Source of the DNA: Actinomycetota bacterium
GTDB taxonomy: Bacteria; Actinomycetota; Acidimicrobiia; Actinomarinales; Actinomarinaceae
Direction of reading: 5' to 3'
DNA: 49,553 nucleotides
NCBI GenBank assembly: GCA_014239265.1
Contig: JAAZZH010000002.1
Location: 1 to 49,553 of the forward strand
Below are positions 31,320 through 40,095 of this stretch, piece by piece (position 1 is the stretch's first letter; each line of letters begins with the position of its first letter). A program made the translations under genes and the position numbers. Under the pieces are notes generated by a model. The model was not told where the DNA came from. It saw only the letters and a list, made by a program, of their open reading frames with translations, and made no database searches.

Positions 31320-33078
31320 AGCTTAATTCTACAAAACCTTCTGGATCTAAAAAGCTTCCCTCTTCTGGATTTTGACCTGAAACTCTACCTCCGGTATCAC
31401 CGCTTGCTGAAGGTAATAGTCCAATTTCTTGAAGAATATTAGATGCTTCTTGGTATGTATAACCAATTAAGTTTGGAACCTCTGCTTTTAAACCTAATGA
31501 AACAATTACTGTGATTATTTCCTCTGGAGTAACTATTTCACCCGCCCCTGGGATAGTGTGAGAAACTAATCCTTCGTTAACGTCTTCAGAATACTCTTCT
31601 AATATTTCATATTCAAAACCAAGTGTTTCTAAAATTTGAGTTGCATCCTCAGGAGACTTTCTTGAGAGATCACTTATTTCAATTAGGCTTGGCCCAGATG
31701 ATATTACTAAATCTACAGTTGATCCAGGACTCATTTTTTTCCCAGCAATAGGATTTTGAGAAATCACAAATCCTCTAGGAATGTTATCATCATTTACTTC
31801 AAGTTTCTGACCTACAACAAAATCACTTTCTTCAATTACGTACACAGCTCTATCCGTTTCCAGGTCTATTACATACGGGATAGGAAATGCTTCTTGTCCA
31901 ACAGAGACAATAATCGTTACCAATGTATCAGGATTCGTTACAGTATTTGCTAACGGTTGAGTTCTTATGACCGCGCCAGCTGGAACTGTAGGATGTGCTG
32001 AATTCTCAATCCCTACTGTGAATCCAAGTAATTGTAAATCATTCAAAGCTTGAGTCTGACTACTTCCCGTTAGATCAGGTATCTCTATTACTGTGGGAGT
32101 TCCACCATCTACAGGAAGTCCAGTAAATATTTGTGTGAGACCCCACACAGTTCCAAACACAAGCCCAATTGAAAGGACTAGAGCCGGTAAAGTAAATCTA
32201 AATTTTATTTTAGGATTTGTTAAATTAACAAGATTTTCTTGAGTCTCTTGCATCTGTAGATGTCTTCTTTGCTGTAGCAGGACTGCTCTAAGATCTTCTG
32301 CATTTTTATACCTATCTTTGGGGTATTTATGCAATAGCTTTAATACAGCATTCTCTAAACCCTTGGGTAAATCTTTTCTATAGACACTTAATTTCTTTGG
32401 TTTTTCAGTAAGGTGTTTGGTTGCAGTCGCAATTGGAGTTTCTCCCTCGAAGGGTGGTCTTCCAGCAATAAGTTCGTACATAACAGTACCAAGAGAATAT
32501 AAATCGGACTCCACAGAAACAGGTTTTCCTTGGGCCTGTTCGGGTGAAATGTAACTTGCTGTTCCTAAAATAGATCCAGTCTTTGTAATATCGCTATCCT
32601 CATTTTGAATAGACACAATTCCAAAATCAGTTACCTTTACTTTTCCGGAAGGGGTAATCATGATGTTACCCGGTTTAATATCTCTATGTACAAGACCTCT
32701 ATTATGGGCAGCTTGTAGTCCATCAGAGACTTGTGCACCAATAAACAAAATATCACCGATACTGATTGTCTTCTTTTTAGCGATTATTGAAGTTAGAGTG
32801 TTGCCTTCAATATATTCCATTACAAAAAATGGCTCGCCCTCAATTCCCCAATCAAATATTTGAACAATATTTGGGTGATTTAGGTTAGCAACTGTTTGAG
32901 CCTCTCTTTTAAACCTTTCTACGAATGTCTCCTGTTGAACATAGTTTGGTTTAAGAGTTTTAATTGCAACGATTCGTTTAAGTTGCCTATCTTCAGCTTT
33001 ATAAACAAATGCCATCCCTCCCTCACCGAGGAGTTCAAGAATTTTATATCGATCTTTTATTATTTGTCCAACATTCAT
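31309..33078 (-). CDS. pknB: Serine/threonine protein kinase with four PASTA domains
   Basis: A 589-residue membrane kinase: kinase domain at about 11-270 (GEGGMAFVYK, Lys40, HRDIKPGN, TDFGIVS), a juxtamembrane segment, one TM (ALVLSIGLVFGTVWGL) and four PASTA units, each ending in a form of VSxG. PASTA domains bind peptidoglycan or lipid II fragments, so it senses wall state. The start overlaps the pstP stop by 4 nt. The pstP-pknB pair and nearby crgA mirror the cell-division region of other Actinobacteria. Confidence 0.93.
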   Translation of the reverse strand: MNVGQIIKDRYKILELLGEGGMAFVYKAEDRQLKRIVAIKTLKPNYVQQETFVERFKREAQTVANLNHPNIVQIFDWGIEGEPFFVMEYIEGNTLTSIIAKKKTISIGDILFIGAQVSDGLQAAHNRGLVHRDIKPGNIMITPSGKVKVTDFGIVSIQNEDSDITKTGSILGTASYISPEQAQGKPVSVESDLYSLGTVMYELIAGRPPFEGETPIATATKHLTEKPKKLSVYRKDLPKGLENAVLKLLHKYPKDRYKNAEDLRAVLLQQRRHLQMQETQENLVNLTNPKIKFRFTLPALVLSIGLVFGTVWGLTQIFTGLPVDGGTPTVIEIPDLTGSSQTQALNDLQLLGFTVGIENSAHPTVPAGAVIRTQPLANTVTNPDTLVTIIVSVGQEAFPIPYVIDLETDRAVYVIEESDFVVGQKLEVNDDNIPRGFVISQNPIAGKKMSPGSTVDLVISSGPSLIEISDLSRKSPEDATQILETLGFEYEILEEYSEDVNEGLVSHTIPGAGEIVTPEEIITVIVSLGLKAEVPNLIGYTYQEASNILQEIGLLPSASGDTGGRVSGQNPEEGSFLDPEGFVELSFDN

Positions 33079-33734
33079 TTTGAAAATATATTTATTACTA
33101 CCGCAGAGACATTATCTTTTGGTTTCTGTATTAAAGCCTCACCAATCAATGTGTCCGCACTAATGCCTTCCTGTAATTTCTTCTTTAGATATTCATCGCT
33201 AAATTCATTGTAAAGCCCGTCACTACAAAGCAGAACAACATCCCCATTTTTTAATTGAAAATCCTGATATTCAATTTCAAGTTTTTCACTTGAGCCCAAT
33301 GCTTTTTCTAGAATATTTTGAAACCCCGGTACATTATGATCTTGTGTTAGTTGAATTAGTTTTCTGTCTGAAAGAACATAGCACCTAGTATCTCCAACAT
33401 GACCAATTCCCATGAGACCATTTAGATCTATAGTTACAGCAGTCATTGTTGTACCCATGCCAATAGATTCTTTATTATTTTCTTGATAATCTAAAATTTC
33501 TAAGTTTGCAGCAGCTATAGTTTCAACAAGATCACTTGATGAACCTTTCATATTAGAGACTGCAATTTTGCTTGCTACATCTCCTTTAACATGACCACCT
33601 AAACCATCACATACTGCAGCTTTAAACGGAGGATTCCCGCTACCTGACTTAACTGGAAAAACAGAGTCTTCATTCTTAACTCGATTTGGACCACATTCAG
33701 TCCTAATTGACCAAACTAATCTAATATTGTTCAT
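33075..33734 (-). CDS. pstP: PP2C-family serine/threonine phosphatase
   Basis: A 219-residue phosphatase that reverses PknB-type phosphorylation. PP2C motifs: RTECGPNRVKNEDS, AVCDGLGGHVKGDVAS, GMGTTMTAVTI, GHVGDTRCYV, TQDHNVPG, LLCSDGLYNEF and KDNVSAVVI. It lacks the C-terminal TM found in some PstP. First gene of pstP-pknB-mutY. Confidence 0.9.
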   Translation of the reverse strand: MNNIRLVWSIRTECGPNRVKNEDSVFPVKSGSGNPPFKAAVCDGLGGHVKGDVASKIAVSNMKGSSSDLVETIAAANLEILDYQENNKESIGMGTTMTAVTIDLNGLMGIGHVGDTRCYVLSDRKLIQLTQDHNVPGFQNILEKALGSSEKLEIEYQDFQLKNGDVVLLCSDGLYNEFSDEYLKKKLQEGISADTLIGEALIQKPKDNVSAVVINIFSK

Positions 33735-33797
33735 TCATTAATAATCTTAGTTGTGAAATATATTTGTTTTCTTAGACTGTATAAAGAAGAAAATAAA

Positions 33798-34787
33798 ATG
33801 AATAAAGTAAACAAAACACTGAGAGCCTTAATAATTGTAGGGTTAATAACTTTCCTTTCCTTTTTTGGCTTTAACTATTATGAAAATTTCAGGAATTCCG
33901 CGAATCTAAATAATTTTTTAGAAGAGGCTTCAGCTGTATCTCTGCTACATAGCGAATCTTCAAAAGAATTTGAAAAAGTGCTAAATTTTGATGAAATCAA
34001 TAGAGATGTTTTTGAGACAACATTGTCAGCTCTAGTTAGGGATTCACAAGAAGCATATAATTTAGTTCAAAATATAGGAGGGGACTTTGTTAGTTCTGAA
34101 AAAGAATTACTAAATATAGCAACTTCTTCTTGGCTTAAAGGTCTTGAGACCTTTCAGGTGTCAATAATTACATTGATAGACAATCCTCAATCATTAAAAA
34201 TTGAAGAAGCACTCGCACAAAGCATTGTTGACCTATCAATTGGAGATAAAGCTTATGAAGAGTTTGTCCAAAAAATTTCACAAAGGTCCAGGGAGGACAA
34301 TTTATTTTTACCTGTTTTTTATCCCGTTAAATACACTGGCTTAGAAGGCAGTGCTTTTAATTTTGCTGATGTAATTGTTAAAAAAGCTAGAGACTCATCG
34401 GAGGGGCTTTTCCTAAGAAAAGATGTAGCAATTACTGGAGTGCAGTTTCTACCAAGTCCGATTGCAGTAACAGAAGACAACTATCGAGTTTTTCTTAATG
34501 AGCCTATAGGTATACAAGTCGTAATTGCCAACGAAGGAAACGTAGAAGAATTCGATATTATTTTATTAGTATTAGTAACAGATGAGTTTGGTGATTCGGT
34601 TTACGAAAAAAGGACTAAGATAAGTTCCGTAGGAGCATTCGAAAGCAAAAGCTACTTTACTGATAATATTGAACTGGAACCAGGTATTTTATATGAGTGG
34701 TTTATTAAGATTGAAGAGATTGAAAATGAAGAAGAGCTTGAAGATAATTTATTCACAATATCCGGGTTTATCCCCCCTGAGGAATAG
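33798..34787 (+). CDS. Membrane-anchored extracytoplasmic protein with CARDB-like domain
   Basis: A 329-residue protein starting at ATG 33798 (MNKVNKTLR); the in-frame ATG 45 nt earlier gives a poor N-terminus. TM at about 9-26, a helical extracytoplasmic region (about 30-190), then a beta-rich segment (EPIGIQVVIANEGNVEEFDI and on) resembling CARDB adhesion-type folds. It is divergent from pstP and 3 bp before serS. Function unknown; the position beside the kinase operon suggests a wall-related role, without proof. Confidence 0.65.
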   Translation: MNKVNKTLRALIIVGLITFLSFFGFNYYENFRNSANLNNFLEEASAVSLLHSESSKEFEKVLNFDEINRDVFETTLSALVRDSQEAYNLVQNIGGDFVSSEKELLNIATSSWLKGLETFQVSIITLIDNPQSLKIEEALAQSIVDLSIGDKAYEEFVQKISQRSREDNLFLPVFYPVKYTGLEGSAFNFADVIVKKARDSSEGLFLRKDVAITGVQFLPSPIAVTEDNYRVFLNEPIGIQVVIANEGNVEEFDIILLVLVTDEFGDSVYEKRTKISSVGAFESKSYFTDNIELEPGILYEWFIKIEEIENEEELEDNLFTISGFIPPEE

Positions 34788-34790
34788 TTA

Positions 34791-36047
34791 ATGTTAGACC
34801 AACAAATTCTTAGAAATAATCTAGATGCTCTTAAAGATAATCTTGAAAGAAGAGGTCTTAATATTGATGTAGACTTTCTTGTTCAACAGGATGAAAAGAA
34901 AAGAGCTATAAAATTCGAAGCAGAAAAAGCACGATCTGAACAAAAAAATATAGGTAAAGAAATTTCTCAATCCGAAGGAACTAAAAAAGAAGAACTTTTA
35001 AAAAAAGCATCCCTCCTGAGTGAAAACGTAAAACTTTTAAATGAAAAATATGAAACTGAAGAGAAATTATTTCTAGAACAGTGGATTAAAATCCCAAACT
35101 TAGTTGATGAAACATCACCCACCGGTGCAACAGATCAGGACAATAAAGAGATAAAAAAAGTTGGAGAGATTAAAGAAATTGAAAATATTAAGAATCATCT
35201 AGAGATCGGAGAAAGTCTAAATCTCATTGATGTTGAAAAGGCTGCTGAAGTATCTGGATCTAGATTTTCATATATTTTTGGTGATCTTGTAAAGATTGAA
35301 CTTAATCTTGTTTCTTGGGTTTTAGAAAAATTATCAAGTAAAGAATTCACTCCTACAGTTCCACCAGTTTTAGTGAGGGAGGAAGCCCTCTTTGGAACTG
35401 GTTTCTTCCCAGATGATGCGGAACAAGTATATGAAATTCCAAAAGATGATTTATTTCTTGTAGGAACCTCAGAAGTACCACTTGCTGCCTTACATGCCAA
35501 TGAAATTTTGGATCTAGAAACTTTGCCAGTGAGATACGCAGGATTTTCAACATGTTTCAGAAGGGAAGCTGGTACTTATGGTAAAGACACAACAGGAATC
35601 TTTAGAGTGCACCAATTTGATAAAGTTGAAATGTTTTCTTTTTGTAATCCTGAGAAATCAAAAGACGAGCATGAATATCTTTTATCTATAGAAGAAGAAA
35701 TACTTCAAGAGTTGGAGATACCCTATAGGGTAGTCGATGTATGTACAGGAGATTTGGGAGCGTCAGCAGCAAAAAAATATGACATTGAAGCCTGGATACC
35801 TAGTCAACAAAGCTACAGGGAAGTTACATCTTGTTCAAATACAACCGATTTTCAGGCAAGAAGATTAAATATTCGTACAAAAATTGATGGAAATACTACA
35901 ACCATGCACACTTTGAATGGTACTGCTTTAGCTGTAGGAAGAATTTTAATTGCTTTGATCGAAAACAATCAGAAAACAGATGGCAGTGTAGAGTTTTCAG
36001 ATAGTTTGGCGAAAATACTTGGAGTCAAGAAACTAAGCCAGAAATAA
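34791..36047 (+). CDS. serS: Seryl-tRNA synthetase
   Basis: A 418-residue class II synthetase: N-terminal coiled-coil arm (about 1-110), class II core with GTSEVPLAAL, motif 2 FRREAGTYGKDTTGIFRVHQF, serine-site segment CTGDLGASAAKKYDIEAW, and motif 3 LNGTALAVGRILIALIEN. Standard length. Four tRNA-Ser genes lie within 1.5 kb downstream. Its 3' end overlaps a convergent LysE-type gene by 15 nt. Confidence 0.96.
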   Translation: MLDQQILRNNLDALKDNLERRGLNIDVDFLVQQDEKKRAIKFEAEKARSEQKNIGKEISQSEGTKKEELLKKASLLSENVKLLNEKYETEEKLFLEQWIKIPNLVDETSPTGATDQDNKEIKKVGEIKEIENIKNHLEIGESLNLIDVEKAAEVSGSRFSYIFGDLVKIELNLVSWVLEKLSSKEFTPTVPPVLVREEALFGTGFFPDDAEQVYEIPKDDLFLVGTSEVPLAALHANEILDLETLPVRYAGFSTCFRREAGTYGKDTTGIFRVHQFDKVEMFSFCNPEKSKDEHEYLLSIEEEILQELEIPYRVVDVCTGDLGASAAKKYDIEAWIPSQQSYREVTSCSNTTDFQARRLNIRTKIDGNTTTMHTLNGTALAVGRILIALIENNQKTDGSVEFSDSLAKILGVKKLSQK

Positions 36048-36584
36048 ACTAGCTACCATACTTAATGCGAGAATTACGTAAACGATTCTTTCAAGTTTTT
36101 TGTTACCGATTAAGAAATTTTGAAGTCTTTCTCCCAGGTAGAGCCAAGTTAGAACACAGGGACCACCTATAAGTAAATAGATCAGATTTGCTTGCAAGTG
36201 AGGTAACTGGAAAGCTGTAAGTCCAGAAACGGCCATCACAACTCCTTTTGGATTCACCCATTGAAAAAGCGCTGCCTGAATAAAAGTAAAAGGCTTATCC
36301 TCTTTATTACCTTTTTTGACTGTAGTTTTGGTCATTGCTACTTTGTAGGCTATATACAAAATAACTATGTATCCAGCATATTGAAGGTACTCAAAAACTA
36401 CATCAGGTACATATGAAAGTAAATTTCCACCAAGAAAAAATAAAAAATTAAAACCAAGCCAAATACCAAAAAAGTGAGGCAATGATTTTTTTCTTCCAAA
36501 TCTTATTCCTGAAGCCATTAGCATTGAATTATTAGGCCCAGGAGTAATAGAAGTTACAAATGCAAAAATACCAAATTCAATCAT
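36033..36584 (-). CDS. LysE-family amino-acid exporter
   Basis: A 183-residue protein with about six TM helices. FVTSITPGPNNSMLMASGIRFG is the LysE/RhtB signature, and WVNPKGVVMAVSG is the second conserved block. It exports amino acids or related small molecules; the substrate is unclear. Leaderless start: TAAACT 6 nt before ATG. Confidence 0.88.
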   Translation of the reverse strand: MIEFGIFAFVTSITPGPNNSMLMASGIRFGRKKSLPHFFGIWLGFNFLFFLGGNLLSYVPDVVFEYLQYAGYIVILYIAYKVAMTKTTVKKGNKEDKPFTFIQAALFQWVNPKGVVMAVSGLTAFQLPHLQANLIYLLIGGPCVLTWLYLGERLQNFLIGNKKLERIVYVILALSMVASLFLA

Positions 36585-36590
36585 TAAAGA

Positions 36591-36596
36591 AGTTTA
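36591..36596 (-). promoter_or_regulatory. -10 box for the LysE-type gene
   Basis: TAAACT on the minus strand, 6 nt before ATG 36584. Confidence 0.5.
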
Positions 36597-36629
36597 GAGT
36601 CATCAATGTTTTATAAATATAAAATAAAG

Positions 36630-36718
36630 CGGAGGGAGTGGGATTCGAACCCACGGAGCCTAAATAGACTCACGACATTTCGAGTGTCGCGCACTAGGCC
36701 AGACTATGCGATCCCTCC
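36630..36718 (-). tRNA. tRNA-Ser (CGA)
   Basis: A long-variable-arm tRNA on the minus strand: acceptor GGAGGGA/TCCCTCC, anticodon stem CGACA/TGTCG with loop CTCGAAA (anticodon CGA), discriminator G. Its first 30 nt equal those of tRNA-Ser(GGA) at 37223. Confidence 0.94.
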
Positions 36719-36736
36719 TACAATTAGTTTAGGTCT

Positions 36737-37195
36737 ATGAAGTACAAATCAGATATAGATAAAATGCGGGTAGCTCTTGATGAGGCTAAAAAAGCACTCA
36801 ATTTAGATGAAGTACCTATTGGAGCAGCAGTCTTTGATAAAGATGATAATTTAATCGCATCAGCTCACAATATGAGAGAAGTTGACCAGAATCCAGTGTC
36901 ACATGCTGAAATTATAGTGATTCAAGAAGCGTCAAAAGTTTTAGAAACTTGGAGACTAGAAGATACAACAATTGCTGTTACCGTTGAACCAGATGCCATG
37001 TGTGCTGGGGCTATTGTAAATGCAAGAATAAAAACACTCTTATACGGCGTTCCCAACTTGAAAGCTGGTGCCGCATATTCTCTATATAACATTCCTCAAG
37101 ATCCAAGATTAAATCACTTTGTTGAGATTAGAGAAAATATATTACCACATGAATCTGAAGTTATATTATCCTCTTTCTTTGAAAGTAAGAGATAA
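36737..37195 (+). CDS. tadA: tRNA adenosine(34) deaminase with Asp at a zinc-ligand position
   Basis: A 152-residue deaminase making inosine at position 34 of tRNA-Arg(ACG). HAE (His56, Glu58) and the deaminase fold are clear, and the C-terminal half follows E. coli TadA closely (GAAYSLYNI, LNHFVEI). The zinc motif normally PCxxC reads PDAMC: the first Cys is Asp86, leaving His56 and Cys89. The codon is GAT, two changes from a Cys codon. The substrate gene tRNA-Arg(ACG) lies 325 bp downstream. Confidence 0.88.
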   Translation: MKYKSDIDKMRVALDEAKKALNLDEVPIGAAVFDKDDNLIASAHNMREVDQNPVSHAEIIVIQEASKVLETWRLEDTTIAVTVEPDAMCAGAIVNARIKTLLYGVPNLKAGAAYSLYNIPQDPRLNHFVEIRENILPHESEVILSSFFESKR

Positions 37196-37222
37196 GTAAA
37201 CTAAGAACTTAGGTCTTAAACT

Positions 37223-37311
37223 GGAGGGATCGCATAGTCTGGCCTAGTGCGCACGCTTGGAAAGCGTGTAAGGGTTTATCCCCTTCGAGGGTTCGAATCC
37301 CTCTCCCTCCG
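37223..37311 (+). tRNA. tRNA-Ser (GGA)
   Basis: Acceptor GGAGGGA/TCCCTCC, anticodon stem CACGC/GCGTG with loop TTGGAAA (anticodon GGA), long variable arm, T-arm GAGGGTTCGAATCCCTC, discriminator G. Confidence 0.95.
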
Positions 37312-37334
37312 CGTAGAAGAACTATACCTTTTTT

Positions 37335-37420
37335 GGAGGGATGGCCGAGCGGACGAAGGCGATAGTCTTGAAAACTATTGTATGTATTCCATACCGTGGG
37401 TTCGAATCCCACTCCCTCCG
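37335..37420 (+). tRNA. tRNA-Ser (TGA)
   Basis: Acceptor GGAGGGA/TCCCTCC, anticodon stem ATAGT/ACTAT with loop CTTGAAA (anticodon TGA), long variable arm, T-loop GTTCGAATC, discriminator G. Confidence 0.95.
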
Positions 37421-37427
37421 CAAGCCT

Positions 37428-37594
<167 letters not shown>

Positions 37595-37607
37595 CTTCGT
37601 TTTGAAT

Positions 37608-38270
37608 CTAGTAGTTAAAAAGCGGTTCTTCTAGATTCCAACCTGGTTTATTGCCCCAAGTATTTAAAAAGGTGACATCCTCTAAGGGATCCCTTTTAGC
37701 AACTCCCCACTTTCCCAGTGGGTAGCCAGCAGTAACAACTGCATTAATTCTCCACCCTTTGTCAGTAGGGATATTCAAAGCATCGAAAGTTTTTTCCTGG
37801 TTAAACATACCAAGCACAGTAGTCAGACAAGTACCGATACCATGTGCTCTTCCAGCTAACATAAGATTCCAAATAGCTGGGTAAATTGATGAGCCTGATG
37901 GATCATTTCTTGATAAAACTACAAACTGTGCCGGCACTTTGTGAAAATTTTCAGATAACCAAGTAGCAGACTTACTAATTCTCACTACTTGATCAGCTTT
38001 AGTTTCATCTAACACTTTTGACGCACCCATATCTGGATTATTTTCATAATACTCTTTGATATAAAAGTCCCAAGCTTCTCTATAAAGGTCTCCAAGTAGA
38101 TTTTTTATATTTGATTCTGTGACTACAATAAATTTCCAACCCTGATTATTAGCTCCACTTGGAGCACGAACAGCTGCATCAACCATTTGCTTTAAAATTT
38201 CATCAGGTATAGGTTCTTCAGTAACACGCCTCATAGCTCGAGTTGTATACAGTGCTTCAAATACATCCAT
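37608..38270 (-). CDS. Nitroreductase-family flavoprotein
   Basis: A 220-residue FMN oxidoreductase: N-terminal YTTRAMRRVTEEPIPDEIL, FMN-phosphate site RAPSGANNQGWKFIVV, dimer segment and GIGTCLTTVLGMF, then the VTAGYPLGKWG end. The substrate is not known. It has a leaderless start on a palindromic -10 shared with the divergent enoyl-CoA hydratase gene. Confidence 0.88.
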   Translation of the reverse strand: MDVFEALYTTRAMRRVTEEPIPDEILKQMVDAAVRAPSGANNQGWKFIVVTESNIKNLLGDLYREAWDFYIKEYYENNPDMGASKVLDETKADQVVRISKSATWLSENFHKVPAQFVVLSRNDPSGSSIYPAIWNLMLAGRAHGIGTCLTTVLGMFNQEKTFDALNIPTDKGWRINAVVTAGYPLGKWGVAKRDPLEDVTFLNTWGNKPGWNLEEPLFNY

Positions 38271-38276
38271 AAAAAT

Positions 38277-38289
38277 ATCTTACTAAGAT
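38277..38289. promoter_or_regulatory. Palindromic bidirectional promoter
   Basis: ATCTTACTAAGAT is a perfect 13-bp palindrome made of two facing TAAGAT -10 boxes around one C. Leftward: 6 nt to ATG 38270. Rightward: 7 nt to ATG 38297. Both start codons fall where transcription should begin. Confidence 0.65.
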
Positions 38290-38296
38290 TACTTAT

Positions 38297-39106
38297 ATGG
38301 AACAGAAATTAATAAAAGAAATTACTAATGAAGTTGCTTATATATGGATTAATAGACCAGAAAAAAAGAATGCGATGGATTTTGATGTTTGGTTTGGGAT
38401 TCCAGACCTAGTAAAAGAAATAAATGAAAAAGAGGAAGCTAAGTGCATTCTTTTACTAGGAAAAGGAGATTCTTTTTCAGCAGGAATTGACATTGCAACA
38501 TTCATGGGTGACATGAATTTAAATGAAAATCTCTCATCCACTGCTGACGACAGAAGAAAGACTATGAAATTAATAGATGACATGCAAGGTTCTTTTACAA
38601 CAATTGCAAATTCTAAAGTTCCAGTAATTGCCCTTGCACATGGTTTCTGCATAGGAGGGGCAACTAGCATGATATCTGCATGTGACATTCGTTTATCGAC
38701 AAAAGATACAAAATTTTCAATCGGAGAAACAAAACTAGGATTAGTTGCCGATGTAGGAGCTTTACAGAGAATGCCTAACATTATTTCAAAAGGAGACTTA
38801 AGAGAACTTGCATTTACAGGTCGACATTTTGACGGTCAGCACGCAGACAAAATACGTTTTGTCAATGCTATTTTTGATAGCGTTGAAGAACTTCACGAAG
38901 CAGGTATTAAGTTAGCTGAGGAAATTGCATCAAATTCAAGACACATTGTTGGAGGCACGAAAAATGTGCTTGATAAAGGAGAAGACCTAACTACGGATCA
39001 AGCACTTGATTATGTTAGGTTGTGGAACACTTCTTATCTAATATCTGATGACTTAAAAGAAGGAGTAACCGCATTTTTTGAGAAAAGAGATCCAGACTTT
39101 AAGTAA
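38297..39106 (+). CDS. Enoyl-CoA hydratase/isomerase family protein
   Basis: A 269-residue crotonase-fold protein: VAYIWINRPEKKNAMDFDVW, oxyanion residues in DSFSAGIDIATF and AHGFCIGGATSMISACDIR, and EE-type catalytic positions replaced by an LGLVADVGALQRMP segment as in dienoyl-CoA isomerase-like members. It acts in fatty-acid oxidation or a related pathway. Its end overlaps the convergent dGTPase-like gene by 8 nt. Confidence 0.87.
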   Translation: MEQKLIKEITNEVAYIWINRPEKKNAMDFDVWFGIPDLVKEINEKEEAKCILLLGKGDSFSAGIDIATFMGDMNLNENLSSTADDRRKTMKLIDDMQGSFTTIANSKVPVIALAHGFCIGGATSMISACDIRLSTKDTKFSIGETKLGLVADVGALQRMPNIISKGDLRELAFTGRHFDGQHADKIRFVNAIFDSVEELHEAGIKLAEEIASNSRHIVGGTKNVLDKGEDLTTDQALDYVRLWNTSYLISDDLKEGVTAFFEKRDPDFK

Positions 39107-40079
39107 TTTTTTCGTAAGCAGACAAAGCAAACCTGTCTGTCATTCCGGCAACATAGTCTATAGCATTTTCAATATCTGATTGATCCTGTCTATAAGATTC
39201 TGGTAGTTCATTTAAATTTTCTACAAAATATTCAACTAGCTTGATAACAATATTTTTACACTCAGCTCTTTGTACTTCAGTACCTTTTCTTAGGTAGACT
39301 TTTTCAAACATAAAATTTCTAAGATCTTGCATAGTTTGTGCCACCTCTGGATCCATTTCAACCTTGCCACTAGATGAAGCTTTAAAAACTCCAGAGATTA
39401 AGCTATTAATCCAATTTTTTCCTGGAGGACCCAGGTCTTTAATGAAAGAGGTAGGAATATCTTTTTGGTTCAAAACACCCGCCCTAATTGCATCTTCTAC
39501 GTCATGGGTTAGATACGCTATTCGGTCAGCAAATCTGCAGATCATACCCTCTTGGGTGCTTGGTGCATCAGCATACTTCCATGGATGTATACGAATACCA
39601 TCGAGAGTTTCAAACGAAAGATTGAGATTTTCTATACGATCTAGAACCTTTACAGAGTTTTCTGAATGACTCCAACCACTTGGATGAAGTTCATCTAAAG
39701 CATCCTCGCCAGTATGACCAAAAGGAGAATGGCCAACATCATGACCCATACAAATTGCTTCAGTAAGATCTGGATTTAGCCCCATCGTCTTTGCAATAGA
39801 TCTTCCAACTTGTGTGACCTGTAAAGTGTGAGTCATCCTTGTAATGAAGTGATCACCATCCGGGTTAATAAATACTTGGGTTTTATGTTTTAACCTTCTA
39901 AAGGCTTTTGAATGGATAATGCGATCACGATCTCTTTCATAAACAGTACGAAACATGTCTTGATCTTCTGGGTTAGTTCTACCTTTAGATTTTTCTGATA
40001 GGGCTGCATAGCTCGACAAGGTAATTCTTTCATTCGCCTCTCTCCACAAGCGATCTCTCAGAATAAATGAATCATTCAT
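39099..40079 (-). CDS. dgt: dGTP triphosphohydrolase-like HD protein
   Basis: A 326-residue HD-domain protein of the Dgt type (deoxyguanosinetriphosphate triphosphohydrolase-like). SKAFRRLKHKTQVF, TRMTHTLQVTQVGRSIA (first His), CMGHDVGHSPFGHTGEDAL (HD motif) and ADRIAYLTHDVEDAI complete the metal site. It controls dNTP pools. Leaderless: TAATCT 6 nt before ATG. Confidence 0.92.
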   Translation of the reverse strand: MNDSFILRDRLWREANERITLSSYAALSEKSKGRTNPEDQDMFRTVYERDRDRIIHSKAFRRLKHKTQVFINPDGDHFITRMTHTLQVTQVGRSIAKTMGLNPDLTEAICMGHDVGHSPFGHTGEDALDELHPSGWSHSENSVKVLDRIENLNLSFETLDGIRIHPWKYADAPSTQEGMICRFADRIAYLTHDVEDAIRAGVLNQKDIPTSFIKDLGPPGKNWINSLISGVFKASSSGKVEMDPEVAQTMQDLRNFMFEKVYLRKGTEVQRAECKNIVIKLVEYFVENLNELPESYRQDQSDIENAIDYVAGMTDRFALSAYEKIT

Positions 40080-40085
40080 ATTTTT

Positions 40086-40091
40086 AGATTA
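40086..40091 (-). promoter_or_regulatory. -10 box for dgt
   Basis: TAATCT on the minus strand, 6 nt before ATG 40079. Confidence 0.5.
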
Positions 40092-40095
40092 AACA

